Shown here: positions 48,816-62,323 of the stretch, piece after piece
Layout of the letters: each line of letters starts with the position of its first letter
Position numbering within the stretch: the first letter of the stretch is position 1
DNA from: Dryocola clanedunensis subsp. sulfonylureivorans
GTDB taxonomy: Bacteria; Pseudomonadota; Gammaproteobacteria; Enterobacterales; Enterobacteriaceae
Length of the DNA stretch: 64,000 nt
Reading direction: 5' to 3'
NCBI RefSeq assembly: GCF_016756775.1
Contig: NZ_JAERMU010000019.1
Location: 1 to 64,000, forward strand
Made by a program: the position numbers and the translations under genes
Notes under the pieces: model-generated
The model's input: only the letters and a program-made list of their open reading frames with translations
Databases searched by the model: none
Told to the model about the DNA's origin: nothing

Positions 48816-49508
48816 TTATTTCTTCCTTTTTATTTTCCTCAAGAAACTACGCAATGCCTTTTTATAGGTTAGTAAATAATATCCGGCGTCTTTTTTATCA
48901 TTTACAATTCCATAATGTCTTTCAAGATCGATTCTGTCTTTTGCCTTTCTTGATGCGGAGGGGCGTTTGCCAGATAAATCTATAATTCGCACAACATCAT
49001 CTTCAATAATGAAATTCCCTTTATGTGGATCCCCTGAAACCATACCATGATGATGTAATGAAACAATCGAATTTTTTATATCGTGCTTCAAACTATCAGA
49101 TATGTGTTCAATATCCGCAAGCTCGGTCCCTTCAATATATTCAATAAGCATGATATAGCAATGCGCAAATCGTAACGTCTTTCTTTCAGCAAGGAGATAA
49201 AAGTCATTCGGCGCATCGAATCCTTCTTGCCTTACGCGTGCGGTTTGGTGAAAGAGCTTTTCATAATAGTCGCCTTTGAGCATTGATTTTATAAAACGCT
49301 CGTTTTTTTTCCCTTTAGGTGCAAAAACCTTAAGTACAAATTTTCCATATTCGGTATCAATTAACGAAACTTTGGTATCTTCTATACTTCGGAAGACCTT
49401 TATAATTTTTAAATTATAGGATAAAAAATCATTAAATATAATAAGATATTTACTGTCCTGCTCCTTAGTCAGTACAATAAAATCGTTAACCACATTTTTT
49501 TTAATCAT
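48816..49508 (-). CDS. waaY: LPS core heptose (II) kinase WaaY
   Basis: 230-residue protein with a kinase-like fold: VSLIDTEYGKFVLKVFAPKG N-lobe, GMVSGDPHKGNFIIEDD as catalytic loop near 155-171 and VRIIDLSGKRPS as the metal DFG-like segment. Phosphorylates HepII of the inner core after WaaP and WaaQ act. Followed by the spacer before waaZ; 15 nt after the waaJ stop. Confidence 0.92.
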   Translation of the reverse strand: MIKKNVVNDFIVLTKEQDSKYLIIFNDFLSYNLKIIKVFRSIEDTKVSLIDTEYGKFVLKVFAPKGKKNERFIKSMLKGDYYEKLFHQTARVRQEGFDAPNDFYLLAERKTLRFAHCYIMLIEYIEGTELADIEHISDSLKHDIKNSIVSLHHHGMVSGDPHKGNFIIEDDVVRIIDLSGKRPSASRKAKDRIDLERHYGIVNDKKDAGYYLLTYKKALRSFLRKIKRKK

Positions 49509-49523
49509 AGTAGACCTGTAGTA

Positions 49524-50540
49524 TCAGTTTCTCTTCTTGCGCAAATATGCAATGCCGGCAACAATGCCCTGGAGATATTTATGTTGCACTAATAGGTGTT
49601 TGTATCTCTTTTTAAATTCAATAACTGTTTTCGCTTTCTTAGGAGTATCATCTTTCCATGGAGATAACGACAGTGCTTGTTGATAATAATGGGTAGATGG
49701 ATAAGATGCCCATTCATGCCAGGGTTTTGTAGCGCCAGTATAATGAATCAGGATAGTCTCATCTAATATGATTTTTTTATATTGATTATGAGATTTATCA
49801 CGTAACTCACTTTTGATAGTATAGATAGTATTAAATTTCTGTGGCAAAAATATGACATTATCTTTTAGTAAGATATTTAAAACATCCTGATCGGGATATT
49901 TATAAGATGGAGACGAAGCATTATCTTGTGTTAATATTCTCAATGCTTTTTCAGTTAATTCAAACTCCACCCATTTTTTTAAGTTTGCATACACCACGCC
50001 CGAGTTAAAATAGTTACCGCACAACTCTGGCATTTTAAGTCTTTCAACCACCTTGCTCTGCATCGACTCAACATCTCTGACTACTGCTGCTGCGCTATTT
50101 TTAAGATCAAAGGATGCTAATTCATCTATTTTTCCCTTGCACACAACATCAGCGTCAAGGTAAAGAAGCTTATCGACTTTCCGGCTTAAAAACTCAAATG
50201 CAAATAACCTGAAATACATAGCTCGGGACCATACTTTAGTACGGGGAAGTATTTCCAGACCTAACGCATTAATTAAATATAAATGGATGCTTATTTTGAA
50301 TTGTATGGCTAACTTTTCTATTTTATCGAGAAAACCTTTATCATACTCATCAGCTATAATATGAAACGTAACAGGAACATCATTATGCATAACGATCGAG
50401 GTGATCGAAACACCAACACCATCAAGATAGTTACGATCTACGCCATAAGCAATGTTTAATTTGTCGAATGTATTATCCGTCTTACTACAGCCATCATAAA
50501 CTTTAAATTCAGCAATCTCTATTTCTGGAAATGAGTCCAC
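49524..50540 (-). CDS. waaJ: LPS outer-core glycosyltransferase, GT8 family (WaaJ/WaaR type)
   Basis: 338 residues. GT8 markers: [20 protein letters not shown], the metal-binding DxD in [12 protein letters not shown] near 130, [12 protein letters not shown] and the [12 protein letters not shown] motif. Retaining glucosyl- or galactosyltransferase adding an outer-core hexose after WaaO. GTG start with AGGTGA 4 nt upstream. A paralogue of the neighbouring 50558-51574 gene. Whether it is the WaaJ or WaaR type depends on the sugar added, which I cannot tell. Confidence 0.85.
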   Translation of the reverse strand: MDSFPEIEIAEFKVYDGCSKTDNTFDKLNIAYGVDRNYLDGVGVSITSIVMHNDVPVTFHIIADEYDKGFLDKIEKLAIQFKISIHLYLINALGLEILPRTKVWSRAMYFRLFAFEFLSRKVDKLLYLDADVVCKGKIDELASFDLKNSAAAVVRDVESMQSKVVERLKMPELCGNYFNSGVVYANLKKWVEFELTEKALRILTQDNASSPSYKYPDQDVLNILLKDNVIFLPQKFNTIYTIKSELRDKSHNQYKKIILDETILIHYTGATKPWHEWASYPSTHYYQQALSLSPWKDDTPKKAKTVIEFKKRYKHLLVQHKYLQGIVAGIAYLRKKRN

Positions 50541-50557
50541 TGCATCACCTACTTTAT

Positions 50558-51574
50558 CTAATTAGTTATTTTCTTGACGAAATACAGGAAATAATTCAAG
50601 ATCCCGTGTAATACTTTTTGTTTGTTAAACATATGCTTTGCACAGTATCTGTATTGATTACTATTATTAGGCTTGAGGAGAGGGTCATTCTTCCAGGAAG
50701 AATGCACTTTAGCTTTTAAAAAAGCTTGCGAAACCGGGTAAACTCCCCAGGAATGCCATGGCTTAGTTGGCCCAATGTAATGGATGAAAACGGTGCTCTC
50801 ATTGACAGGATTGATAGCCGTATCTTTAAGCTCGTAGTTTAGACTATATTGGGTATTGAATTTTTTGTCTATATAACGAGTCTGACCAACCAGCAGCATA
50901 TTCAATACGTCCTGATCAAGATGAGTAATCTTGTCGGTAACCTCAGGTGTCTTCAGCATATTGATAGCTTTTTCTGAGACGTTTGTACGCGTCCATGCAG
51001 GAATGTTAATCAACAAGAAACCAGCATTAAAGTAACCATTATCAAGTTCTGCCACCCCCAGCGTTACCGAACGCTTTTTCCACCAGTCCTTGTTCCTTTC
51101 CGTGACTACCGCTGCGACTTCATTATCTTTAAAATTAAGATCGACAAGTTCCTGAATGCTTCCCTGGCATGCAATGTCAGCATCGAGGTAAAGTAATTTA
51201 GTGTTTCGGTTCGCAAAATAATCGGCGATGATAAAACGGAAATACGTTGCATACGTCCAGTTTTTGGTACTGGGAAGCGACTTTAATTTATCACAGTTAA
51301 TCAAGTAAACAACAATACGCGTCCGATACTGAGCCGCTAGTGCGTCGAATTTACTTTTATTCTGTTCATCGAAATGATCGGTAAAAACATGAAATGCCAG
51401 AGAGACATGTGGGTTTGATAATAAAATTGAAGCAATTGAGACACCACAGCCAAAGAGGAAGTTCTTATCAATGCCATACGAGATATTAAAAACATCATCC
51501 TGACTGGATTCTGTATAGTCATAGTCCAGCGTATCCAGAATAACTTCTTTTTCGTTAAAATAAGTCTGGTTCAT
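50558..51574 (-). CDS. waaO: LPS outer-core glycosyltransferase, GT8 family (WaaO/WaaI type)
   Basis: 338 residues with GT8 signatures [20 protein letters not shown], DxD in [12 protein letters not shown] near 140, [12 protein letters not shown] and [12 protein letters not shown]. By position after waaP it corresponds to E. coli WaaO (alpha-1,3-glucosyltransferase) or Salmonella WaaI (galactosyltransferase). In E. coli K-12 waaS and waaB lie between waaP and waaO; neither is present here. 160 bp of AT-rich spacer precede it. Confidence 0.87.
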   Translation of the reverse strand: MNQTYFNEKEVILDTLDYDYTESSQDDVFNISYGIDKNFLFGCGVSIASILLSNPHVSLAFHVFTDHFDEQNKSKFDALAAQYRTRIVVYLINCDKLKSLPSTKNWTYATYFRFIIADYFANRNTKLLYLDADIACQGSIQELVDLNFKDNEVAAVVTERNKDWWKKRSVTLGVAELDNGYFNAGFLLINIPAWTRTNVSEKAINMLKTPEVTDKITHLDQDVLNMLLVGQTRYIDKKFNTQYSLNYELKDTAINPVNESTVFIHYIGPTKPWHSWGVYPVSQAFLKAKVHSSWKNDPLLKPNNSNQYRYCAKHMFNKQKVLHGILNYFLYFVKKITN

Positions 51575-51734
51575 CAGGTACTCTTGTTATACTTAGAAAA
51601 GAATGTCGGTTACGTATTTACAATAGAGGATCCGAAGATTTATTGAGCCTATTAATAAACCCTCAACAATTCCATCAGCGCTAAATTAAAAAGATAAAAA
51701 CTTTAACAAAAAGGTTATTCTATTTACTCTGATG

Positions 51735-52532
51735 TTATAGTGATTTACGCACAGTTCTTTCACGAATCCGCTCAGCTTTACTATTCGCTTCACGAAGCAA
51801 AGTTGCCTCCGTTTGCAGAATAGAACGTAGCGGCTGATTAAAATAAATTTTCAAAAACCGAAAGATATCACGCTGCGTCAACCCAATATTCAGCGATGAG
51901 AAATAAAGACCTACCAGGTCTTTATCCCGCCAGCGTGATGGGACCTTCGAACGAATTTGCGCACGATGTAAATCAATAACCGAAATCTTCAGCCGCTTTT
52001 CATCATCAGTGAAAGGAAGGTGCAACAGGAAGTGGCAGATGTAGCAATCGCGATGGTTTACCCCTGCCAGGTGCATATCTCGCACCATTGTTGCGACTCG
52101 ATTAATGAGCATACGTTTTGTGCGAGGCTTAGGGGGATTAGCCAGCCATCCCGCACAGTAATCTTCCAGACTGATGGTTGGCGTGAGATCTTCGGTAATG
52201 ATAAAAGATGTTTTCTTTATTGGATTGACACCTTTCTCACCAAAACCAACGCCGTGCATGGTATCGACGCCAACTTCATGCAAACGATGAATGGCCTTCC
52301 ATTCCCGGTCTGCGCCAAGAACCGGCAAACGTAGCGACAAGAGATTTTTAACAACCTCTTTAAATGCGGTCCCCTGATGCCACTTGAGGAAATAGCTTTT
52401 CCCTGCAAGCTCAAAACGTAGCGTACGGCGAGTTTCCAGCTCTCTGAAAACTTCACCGTGCAATTTTTTCACTTCCGTAAAAGGATCTTTACCCCGCCAT
52501 ATCGTGGCAAGAGGCTCTTTCAGTTCAACCAT
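51735..52532 (-). CDS. waaP: LPS core heptose (I) kinase WaaP
   Basis: 265 residues as in E. coli RfaP. Protein-kinase-like: Lys in [15 protein letters not shown], catalytic loop [16 protein letters not shown] near 157-172 and metal-binding [11 protein letters not shown]. Phosphorylates HepI, needed for outer-membrane barrier function. Start MVELKEP at 52532 overlaps the waaG stop by eight bases; three upstream codons are rejected on family alignment. Presence of WaaP is a mark against Klebsiella-type cores. Confidence 0.97.
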   Translation of the reverse strand: MVELKEPLATIWRGKDPFTEVKKLHGEVFRELETRRTLRFELAGKSYFLKWHQGTAFKEVVKNLLSLRLPVLGADREWKAIHRLHEVGVDTMHGVGFGEKGVNPIKKTSFIITEDLTPTISLEDYCAGWLANPPKPRTKRMLINRVATMVRDMHLAGVNHRDCYICHFLLHLPFTDDEKRLKISVIDLHRAQIRSKVPSRWRDKDLVGLYFSSLNIGLTQRDIFRFLKIYFNQPLRSILQTEATLLREANSKAERIRERTVRKSL

Positions 52533-53649
52533 GCATTTCACCCGTAATTATGTCCGCTACGCGTTCTGGTAGACTGTAAAGATCTTGAGTATCCGCAAAG
52601 CGGCGCGCCATCTCAGCCCATTCATTACGTAGGGTGCTGTTTTCCAGCGCCAGCTGCAGCGCCTCATTCAATGCCTGTTGAGAGTATGGCTCGTCTATAA
52701 CAACGCCACATTTTGCCTGTGCTACATAGTGTGCATAGCCGCAGACTGAGGTCGTTATCACCGGTAATCCTGCCGTAATCGCTTCTATTAATACGATTCC
52801 AGCTGCTTCCTGGTAGGCTGGGTGCATCAAAACATCTGCGGCTGCCATCAGTTCTGAAACGTCATTGCGTCCGGAAAAGAAGCGAATATTATCTTTAACG
52901 CCCAGTTTTGCTGCTAAAGCAGCAAAGCGCCCGGGTTTATCCTGACCAACCACGAACAATATGGTTTTTCGTTTAGTTGCCTCAGGCAATGCTGCGATTG
53001 ACTCGATGCTGCGATCAACACCCTTTCTGCTGAAATCAGAGCCAACCTGCAAAATGAAATGCTGGTGCTCGGCTATGCCATTTTTATCGCGGTAAGTTTT
53101 CCGACTATCCGGGATCTGCTGACTGTATTTTCGGTCTGGATAGATTCCCGGCGGCAGGATATGAAATCTTTCGGCTTCTGTGCAGTAATGTTTTTGGAAA
53201 TCAGCAATTTGCTTATCGGTCAGCATAAGCAACTGCGTAGGTTTTCCTTGCTCAAACGTCGCCCTTTCAAATGCCGCATAATGACGGTAACGGGAGGTCA
53301 GACGATAGAAGAAACCCTTTTCCTGGGCAACTTTTTCAGCGTAACAAACATCAGCGGCATAGTAGATATCAAGTCCTGGCATTTTATTGAAGCCAATCAC
53401 GCGATCTGCCGGGTGTGCAGAGAGATGGGATTGTACCCAATGAAAATATTCTGCATTACGCCCATGATTGGTGCGTGTTTTTACTGGTACTTGAATAATC
53501 TCGAACCCTACCGGGCGTTCACCTTCCCATGATTGGGTATACACGCGAACATGATGCCCCCTTGAAGCGACCGTCTGCGCAATGCGTATAAAGTCCCGCT
53601 GCAAGCCACCGAAGGGAAAATACTTATAGAGACAAAAAGCGACGATCAT
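52525..53649 (-). CDS. waaG: LPS core glucosyltransferase I WaaG
   Basis: GT4 family, 374 residues as in E. coli. Adds the first outer-core glucose to HepII. N-terminal [19 protein letters not shown], central [20 protein letters not shown] and the EX7E donor motif in [25 protein letters not shown] overlaps the waaQ stop as ATGA. Peripheral inner-membrane enzyme. Confidence 0.98.
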   Translation of the reverse strand: MIVAFCLYKYFPFGGLQRDFIRIAQTVASRGHHVRVYTQSWEGERPVGFEIIQVPVKTRTNHGRNAEYFHWVQSHLSAHPADRVIGFNKMPGLDIYYAADVCYAEKVAQEKGFFYRLTSRYRHYAAFERATFEQGKPTQLLMLTDKQIADFQKHYCTEAERFHILPPGIYPDRKYSQQIPDSRKTYRDKNGIAEHQHFILQVGSDFSRKGVDRSIESIAALPEATKRKTILFVVGQDKPGRFAALAAKLGVKDNIRFFSGRNDVSELMAAADVLMHPAYQEAAGIVLIEAITAGLPVITTSVCGYAHYVAQAKCGVVIDEPYSQQALNEALQLALENSTLRNEWAEMARRFADTQDLYSLPERVADIITGEMHG

Positions 53650-54716
53650 AATGATGCGCTCGAAGTTAGGGGGATAAATGAAGCAGGTAAAAGCTTCTCG
53701 GTTGCCGCAATAACATCCGCTGCAGGTATGACCGACAAATATTTTTTATTGCGATCAAGTTCGCTCCGGGCTGGCATTGCCTGGTAATTACCCGCCCAAA
53801 ACTGGATGATATTGTCAGACCATGGGCGCCAGAAAATATGGTCGGTAGCACCGAAAAGGCAGATAATCGGCGTCTTTACCGCAGCCGCGATATGGCCAGG
53901 CGCAGAATCTACGCCAATGAATAACATGGCGTGATCGATCAATGCGCCCAGTTCGGGAAAGCGCGTTTTACCGGCAAGCCCGATGACAGGTTTGCGTTCA
54001 CAACCGCTGGCAATCTCGTTAATGCATTCAAGGTCGTCAGCACCGGGGCCTGAAGTAAGAACAACCTCATATCCTCGTGCTTGCAGCGCATCAATAACTT
54101 GAGAAAATTTGTCATTATCCCAGCATTTAAAAAGCTGTCGGGCCGTAGGCTGAATCACCACGTAATGCTCACCGACACCCAATGCATCCAACTCTTTACG
54201 CATTCGCTCCCAATGCTCCGGAGCATAGCTCATAGCTGTATCCCGACAAAAATCCGTAATTCCAAGTGGATATAGCACCGACAAATTGCGCTCAACCGCA
54301 TGCTTGCCATCGAAGGGCGCAAGATGGGTGAAGCTTTTTTTCCAGAATCCAGACTGACGATGAGCGTAATTCTGTGAGATTTTCACCGGTGCTTTCAACA
54401 ATCGCACCAGCAGCGCTACTATCCATTGATCGGTAAGATTCACGATCAAATCATACTCATTGCGGCGTAACGCTTTGATCAGAGAGACGAAGTTCTGGAG
54501 TTTCTCGGTTGCGGAAGCGCCTTTATTACTCACACCGTACAGAGCATGTATTTCCGGGTTTTCAGACAGTATTGGCATAGTGTCTTTATAAAGGAGCATG
54601 TCGATCGCCGCTTCGGGATAATTACGTTTCAGCGTGCTGATAACCGGCGTGGTCAGCAGCATGTCTCCGTGAAAACGCATTTTTATGACCAAAATTCTTT
54701 TAAATGGCTTTTCCAC
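53646..54716 (-). CDS. waaQ: LPS heptosyltransferase III WaaQ
   Basis: GT9 family, 356 residues (E. coli about 344). Adds HepIII to HepII. N-terminal ILVIKMRFHGDMLLTTPVIS, IQPTARQLFKCWDNDKFS and GVDSAPGHIAAAVKTP. First gene of the long waaQGPOJYZK operon, preceded by a JUMPStart/ops element, so RfaH-dependent antitermination is expected. Confidence 0.97.
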   Translation of the reverse strand: MEKPFKRILVIKMRFHGDMLLTTPVISTLKRNYPEAAIDMLLYKDTMPILSENPEIHALYGVSNKGASATEKLQNFVSLIKALRRNEYDLIVNLTDQWIVALLVRLLKAPVKISQNYAHRQSGFWKKSFTHLAPFDGKHAVERNLSVLYPLGITDFCRDTAMSYAPEHWERMRKELDALGVGEHYVVIQPTARQLFKCWDNDKFSQVIDALQARGYEVVLTSGPGADDLECINEIASGCERKPVIGLAGKTRFPELGALIDHAMLFIGVDSAPGHIAAAVKTPIICLFGATDHIFWRPWSDNIIQFWAGNYQAMPARSELDRNKKYLSVIPAADVIAATEKLLPASFIPLTSSASL

Positions 54717-54754
54717 AAGCGACTCTTTTTAAAAGTGAGATCCGAAAAAAGATT

Positions 54755-54790
54755 TCAGGCACGCTACCGCCCAGGCTCAACAGCTACCTG
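54755..54790 (-). promoter_or_regulatory. JUMPStart with ops element upstream of waaQ (RfaH site)
   Basis: On the minus strand the region reads CAGGTAGCTGTTGAGCCTGG followed by GCGGTAGCGTGCCT. It contains the exact ops core GGCGGTAG (54764-54771) and fits the JUMPStart consensus. RfaH binds ops in the paused elongation complex and carries it through long LPS operons. The 5'UTR may also yield a RirA-like RNA, as in E. coli. Confidence 0.9.
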
Positions 54791-55105
54791 ATACTGATAC
54801 CGCCCCCATTTTTATCTCAATTGTACCACTTCTTGGTAAACGATCCGAGGTGAAGAATTTTTAACCACCAGTTTTTTATCACATTGAATATAATGAAATA
54901 ATTACCCATCACCTCCAACAATGTATGAAAAGGTGAACAGACCCCATCTCATCAATCAGTACTCACGGTTAAAAAAGTGTATAAACGCAGCAGGCCAGGA
55001 CTCTCAAGCACCCCGGAGCTATTTAGCCTGAATTGCCAAAAGTAATGGCAAAGCCTCAGCTAAATACATAGAATCCCCAACACATTCATCATGTCAGCTA
55101 TGTCT
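54791..55105. promoter_or_regulatory. Intergenic region between the waaQ operon and waaA
   Basis: About 315 bp with no gene. It must hold the divergent promoters for waaQ and waaA, but I cannot fix -10/-35 boxes with confidence. No repeat or RNA gene recognised. Confidence 0.5.
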
Positions 55106-57680
<2,575 letters not shown>

Positions 57681-57707
57681 TTTTCCTCCGGGCAGGGCTT
57701 AAAACAA

Positions 57708-57733
57708 AAAAACCCCGCCGAAGCGAGGTTTTT
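57708..57733 (-). terminator. Terminator between rpmG and mutM
   Basis: AAAAACCCCGC-CGAA-GCGAGGTTTTT: 11-position stem with one C-A mismatch and A/T flanks. Read on minus it follows the rpmG stop by 17 nt. Confidence 0.75.
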
Positions 57734-57750
57734 CATCAAAGTCACTGAAA

Positions 57751-57921
<171 letters not shown>

Positions 57922-57931
57922 TTAGTTCCTC

Positions 57932-58189
<258 letters not shown>

Positions 58190-58383
58190 TTAGCTCGAGC
58201 TTCGTATAGGGTTATGGCGCCTCGTCAGGCTGCAAGCCTGGTCCCTGGCGGTTCAATGTGAACCACAGTGCCAGGCGCATAATGCCAAACCCGAGATTCT
58301 CAAAGGTGGCGTAGTATACGCTGCATAACGCATGTGCTCAAGTCCCGAACAGACAAAGATCCCCAAGGATCGCCCTATTCGAC

Positions 58384-59061
58384 CTAAATCCACCCACGTT
58401 CTGCAAAAGAAACGTACTCTCCGCGACCGATAACCAGATGGTCAAGCACGCGAATTTCCATAAACAGGCAGGCACTCACGATACGCTCGGTAATAGCACG
58501 GTCAGCTTTACTGGGTTCGGCCCTACCCGACGGGTGATTATGCGCAAGAATGATGGCCGCTGCATTAGATTTCATTGCTTCACGCACAATTTCTCGTGGA
58601 TGAACCTCAACGTGATTCAGCGTGCCGGAGAACATCGGCTTATGTTTAATGATTCGATGTTGGTTATCAACAAAGATAACCATGAAGATCTCTCGCTCCT
58701 CTGTCGTCAGCTGGCTTTGAATAAACTCCCTCACGTTATCCGGATTTTTCAATGTTAGCTCCTCCACTCCGCGGGATATGTAGTTACGTCTCGCCAGCTC
58801 CGCGATAGCGTTTAACTGCGTATATTTTGCCGCACCGATGCCTTTCACATCCTTGAATTGTGAGTAGTCCGCAGACAATAAACGGCTTAGTGAACCAAAC
58901 TTTTCTAACAATAAGCTCGCCATTGTCATCACGTTCATATTCCTTGCCCCTGTCCGTAAAAATAGCGCCAGTAGTTCAACATCGGTGAGAGAACTCACGC
59001 CAAACTCAAGCAATTTCTCTCGTGGCAACCCTGTCTTATTACAGCTAGTTTTCGCACCCAT
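58384..59061 (-). CDS. radC: RadC family JAB-domain protein
   Basis: 225 residues from 59061. N-terminal [26 protein letters not shown] with helix-hairpin-helix [18 protein letters not shown], and a C-terminal JAMM/MPN+ metalloprotease-like motif: [11 protein letters not shown], then [14 protein letters not shown]. Function unproven despite the name. The ATG at 59061 has GGAGGG 4-5 nt upstream; ATGs farther out (59073, 59241) would give an atypical N-terminus, the last overlapping coaBC. Divergent from coaBC. Confidence 0.93.
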   Translation of the reverse strand: MGAKTSCNKTGLPREKLLEFGVSSLTDVELLALFLRTGARNMNVMTMASLLLEKFGSLSRLLSADYSQFKDVKGIGAAKYTQLNAIAELARRNYISRGVEELTLKNPDNVREFIQSQLTTEEREIFMVIFVDNQHRIIKHKPMFSGTLNHVEVHPREIVREAMKSNAAAIILAHNHPSGRAEPSKADRAITERIVSACLFMEIRVLDHLVIGRGEYVSFAERGWI

Positions 59062-59221
59062 CTGACCCTCCATTCCCTTGCACTGGCTATTTTGCCCAAC
59101 ACCATGTGAGCCTGCGACAACGTGATTTACACGCTGCGGCATGTCTCGCAAACTGCAAAAAGTCCTTCTTTGAGGAGTGTGATAAAATAGACGCAAGATT
59201 AAGACTTCCGATGGGTAAATC

Positions 59222-60436
59222 ATGATGGGGCTTTCCGGCAAGAAAATTGTTCTGTGTGTGAGCGGGGGTATCGCAGCTTATAAAACGCCTGAACTGGTAC
59301 GTCGGCTGCGTGATCGAGGAGCAGACGTACGCGTGGCTATGACGGAGGCTGCAAAAGCTTTCATTACGCCATTGAGCCTGCAGGCCGTTTCAGGTTACCC
59401 GGTTTCGGACAGCCTGCTTGACCCCGCAGCAGAAGCTGCAATGGGCCATATTGAGCTGGGTAAATGGGCCGACCTGGTTATTCTGGCTCCTGCTACAGCC
59501 GATCTCATTGCCCGCGTGGCGGCAGGGATGGCTAACGATCTGGTGAGTACAATTTGCCTGGCAACACCCTCCCCTGTCGCGGTTGTGCCGGCAATGAACC
59601 AACAGATGTATCGCGCGGCCGCGACGCAACATAATCTTGACGTACTGACTTCTCGCGGGTTGTTAATGTGGGGGCCAGACAGCGGCAGCCAGGCATGCGG
59701 TGATGTTGGGCCGGGTCGTATGCTCGACCCGTTGACCATCGTCGAAATGGCTGTTCAATATTTTAGCGTCGTCAAAGATCTGCAACATCTTAACGTCATG
59801 ATTACCGCTGGCCCGACGCGCGAGCGTCTTGACCCGGTGCGCTACATTACCAATGACAGCTCAGGAAAAATGGGTTACGCCATCGCCGAAGCGGCAGCGG
59901 CTCGCGGTGCAAATGTCACGCTGGTGTCTGGCCCTGTGGCTTTACCAACCCCGCAGCAAGTAAAACGCATTGATGTGACTTCAGCACTCGAAATGGAAGC
60001 CGCTGTTGGGCAAAATGTGGCAGGTCAGCATATCTTTATCGGCTGTGCGGCAGTGGCAGATTACCGGGCAGCAAACGTTGCAGAAGATAAAATTAAAAAG
60101 CAAGGCGATGAAATCATAATAAAAATGGTGAAGAATCCGGATATCGTTGCCGGTGTCGCCGCACTATCAGTCAACAGACCGTACGTCGTTGGGTTTGCCG
60201 CGGAAACAACTAATGTGGAAGAATACGCCCGGCAAAAGCGTATCAAAAAAAATCTCGACCTGATTTGTGCAAACGACGTTTCACATGCAGGGCAAGGATT
60301 TAACAGCGATAACAACGCATTACACCTTTTCTGGCAGGAAGGAGACAAAGTCTTACCGCTTGAACGTAAGGCGCTCCTTGGCCACCTCTTATTGGACGAG
60401 ATTGTTACCCGTTATGAAGAAAAAAATCGACGTTAA
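59222..60436 (+). CDS. coaBC: Phosphopantothenoylcysteine synthetase/decarboxylase
   Basis: Bifunctional flavoprotein Dfp of coenzyme A synthesis. 404 residues (E. coli 406). N-terminal CoaC flavin half: [11 protein letters not shown]-like segment ([16 protein letters not shown]), His75 in [13 protein letters not shown], and PAMNQQMY substrate motif. C-terminal CoaB half: [25 protein letters not shown] (Asn near 210) and a [11 protein letters not shown] motif. Starts ATGATG; the second ATG is equally plausible. Its 3' end overlaps dut by 23 nt. Confidence 0.97.
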   Translation: MMGLSGKKIVLCVSGGIAAYKTPELVRRLRDRGADVRVAMTEAAKAFITPLSLQAVSGYPVSDSLLDPAAEAAMGHIELGKWADLVILAPATADLIARVAAGMANDLVSTICLATPSPVAVVPAMNQQMYRAAATQHNLDVLTSRGLLMWGPDSGSQACGDVGPGRMLDPLTIVEMAVQYFSVVKDLQHLNVMITAGPTRERLDPVRYITNDSSGKMGYAIAEAAAARGANVTLVSGPVALPTPQQVKRIDVTSALEMEAAVGQNVAGQHIFIGCAAVADYRAANVAEDKIKKQGDEIIIKMVKNPDIVAGVAALSVNRPYVVGFAAETTNVEEYARQKRIKKNLDLICANDVSHAGQGFNSDNNALHLFWQEGDKVLPLERKALLGHLLLDEIVTRYEEKNRR

Positions 60437-60872
60437 GATTCTGGACCCTCGCGTAGGTCAGCAGTTTCCGTTGCCGACCTACGCGACCTCTGGCTCAGCC
60501 GGGCTTGACCTGCGTGCATGTCTGGACAGCGCCGTAGAACTCGCGCCAGGTGTAACGACGCTGGTACCGACAGGTCTGGCGATCCATATTGGCGATCCAA
60601 ACCTTGCCGCCGTTATACTGCCGCGCTCCGGTCTGGGCCATAAGCATGGTGTTGTACTGGGTAACCTGGTCGGTCTGATAGATTCTGATTATCAAGGCCA
60701 ACTGATGGTATCAGTCTGGAATCGTGGGCAAGAGAGCTTCACAATTCAACCCGGGGAACGCATTGCACAGATGGTGTTTGTACCGGTCGTACAGGCCGAA
60801 TTTAATCTGGTCGAAGATTTTGATACCAGCGATCGTGGTGAAGGCGGTTTTGGTCACTCCGGACGCCAGTAA
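60414..60872 (+). CDS. dut: dUTP diphosphatase
   Basis: Trimeric dUTPase that keeps uracil out of DNA and supplies dUMP. 152 residues (E. coli 151-152). All five motifs are present: [46 protein letters not shown] and the C-terminal [11 protein letters not shown]. Starts inside the coaBC 3' end in another frame, indicating translational coupling. A longer reading to 60267 lies in coaBC and is rejected. Confidence 0.98.
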   Translation: MKKKIDVKILDPRVGQQFPLPTYATSGSAGLDLRACLDSAVELAPGVTTLVPTGLAIHIGDPNLAAVILPRSGLGHKHGVVLGNLVGLIDSDYQGQLMVSVWNRGQESFTIQPGERIAQMVFVPVVQAEFNLVEDFDTSDRGEGGFGHSGRQ

Positions 60873-60991
60873 GCTCACTTTTTAAACGTAACCATACAGC
60901 GTTCATAACGTTATAAAAGACCGCAGCAGCATGGCTGCGGGCGCTGTGTGGCTGCTTACCTGGCAAGTGCTTTTCAGGGGTATTTTAGAAC

Positions 60992-61588
60992 ATGGCAGAA
61001 AAACAAACTGCGAAAAGGAATCGTCGCGAAGAAATACTTCAGTCGCTGGCCCAGATGCTAGAATCCAGCGATGGAAGCCAACGCATCACAACCGCAAAAC
61101 TTGCAGCCACGGTTGGCGTTTCTGAAGCGGCACTGTATCGTCATTTTCCCAGTAAAACGAAAATGTTCGACAGCCTTATCGAATTTATTGAAGACAGCCT
61201 TATCACACGCATCAATCTTATTCTTAAAGATGAAAAAGACACCTTTGCACGCTTACGTCTAATCGTATTGTTGGTTCTGGGTTTTGGAGAAAAAAATCCT
61301 GGACTGACCCGCATTCTGACCGGGCACGCACTGATGTTTGAGCAAGACAAATTACAAGGCCGCATCAATCAGCTATTTGAACGTATTGAAGTTCAGCTTC
61401 GTCAGGTGATGCGTGAGAAAAAAATGCGCGACGGGGAAGGCTTCAGCACCGACGAGGCTCTGTTGGCCAGTCAGCTACTGGCATTCTGCGAAGGTATGCT
61501 TTCGCGCTTCGTGCGCAGCGAATTCCGCTACTCACCTACGGATGACTTTGACATCCGCTGGCCGCTTATCGCCGCACAGCTACGCTAA
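60992..61588 (+). CDS. slmA: Nucleoid occlusion factor SlmA
   Basis: TetR-family DNA-binding protein that blocks FtsZ assembly over the nucleoid. 198 residues as in E. coli. Helix-turn-helix [25 protein letters not shown] (about 28-52). 119 bp downstream of dut; shares a bidirectional terminator with pyrE. Confidence 0.98.
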   Translation: MAEKQTAKRNRREEILQSLAQMLESSDGSQRITTAKLAATVGVSEAALYRHFPSKTKMFDSLIEFIEDSLITRINLILKDEKDTFARLRLIVLLVLGFGEKNPGLTRILTGHALMFEQDKLQGRINQLFERIEVQLRQVMREKKMRDGEGFSTDEALLASQLLAFCEGMLSRFVRSEFRYSPTDDFDIRWPLIAAQLR

Positions 61589-61590
61589 AA

Positions 61591-61620
61591 AAATAAGGGC
61601 CCGCATGCAGGCCCTTTTTA
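61591..61620. terminator. Bidirectional terminator between slmA and pyrE
   Basis: AAGGGCC-N8-GGCCCTT with A/T tracts on both sides, in the 32-bp gap between convergent stops. Confidence 0.85.
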
Positions 61621-62262
61621 CTAAACGCCGTATTGCGTGCGGTATTCCTTAACCGCCTTCAGACTTTCCGCCATCTCCGGTTTCTCTTCCAGGTAGGCAA
61701 TCAGATCTTTAAGCGTGATGATAGAAATCACCTGACACTGATAATCACGTTCTACTTCCTGAATAGCAGAAATCTCACCGCGTCCACGTTCCTGACGATC
61801 CAGTGAAATGAGCACGCCAGCTAGCGTTGCGTCGTTCGCCGCGATAATTTCCATAGACTCACGAATCGCTGTGCCTGCCGTTATCACATCATCCACCAGC
61901 ATTACGCGGCCCTGTAAGACGCTGCCCACCAGGTTGCCACCTTCACCGTGATCTTTGGCTTCCTTACGGTTAAAGCAATAAGGCACATCGCGTTCGTGAT
62001 GTTCGGCCAGGGCAACAGCCGTCGTGGTCGCGATAGGGATCCCTTTGTAAGCAGGCCCAAACAGTAAATCAAACTCAATGCCTGAATCCATTAACGCTGC
62101 GGCATAAAAGCGGCCAAGGAGTGCCAGATCGCGCCCGGTATTAAACAGTCCAGCGTTGAAGAAATAGGGACTTGTACGCCCGGATTTCAATGTAAATTCG
62201 CCAAACTTTAATACCTGCTTGCTAAGCGCAAACTCAATAAACTGGCGCTGATACGGTTTCAT
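61621..62262 (-). CDS. pyrE: Orotate phosphoribosyltransferase
   Basis: Fifth step of pyrimidine synthesis: orotate + PRPP to OMP. 213 residues as in E. coli. PRPP-binding signature [13 protein letters not shown] near 120-132 and catalytic loop region [11 protein letters not shown]. Transcribed from the rph promoter through a UTP-sensitive attenuator just upstream. Confidence 0.98.
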   Translation of the reverse strand: MKPYQRQFIEFALSKQVLKFGEFTLKSGRTSPYFFNAGLFNTGRDLALLGRFYAAALMDSGIEFDLLFGPAYKGIPIATTTAVALAEHHERDVPYCFNRKEAKDHGEGGNLVGSVLQGRVMLVDDVITAGTAIRESMEIIAANDATLAGVLISLDRQERGRGEISAIQEVERDYQCQVISIITLKDLIAYLEEKPEMAESLKAVKEYRTQYGV

Positions 62263-62291
62263 GGATTCGCTCCTGTAATGTGTTCGGACAT

Positions 62292-62316
62292 AAAAAAGGC
62301 GACTACATGAGTCGCC
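62292..62316 (-). terminator. pyrE attenuator
   Basis: On the minus strand: GGCGACT-CATGT-AGTCGCC then six T residues, 8 nt after the rph stop and 30 nt before the pyrE ATG. As in E. coli, ribosomes finishing rph close behind RNA polymerase should prevent termination when UTP is low. Confidence 0.85.
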
Positions 62317-62323
62317 TTACAAA

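Noticed and set aside
54791-55105. Possible RNA gene or small ORF between waaQ and waaA
   Set aside because: No frame with a ribosome site and no stable hairpin with T-run seen; treated as promoter DNA.
59824-59872. Changed residues in the CoaB motif (TRERLDP and TNDSSG against E. coli TREPLDP and SNHSSG) as a sign of inactivity
   Set aside because: The key Asn is kept and the neighbouring position varies among active family members, so no loss of function is implied.
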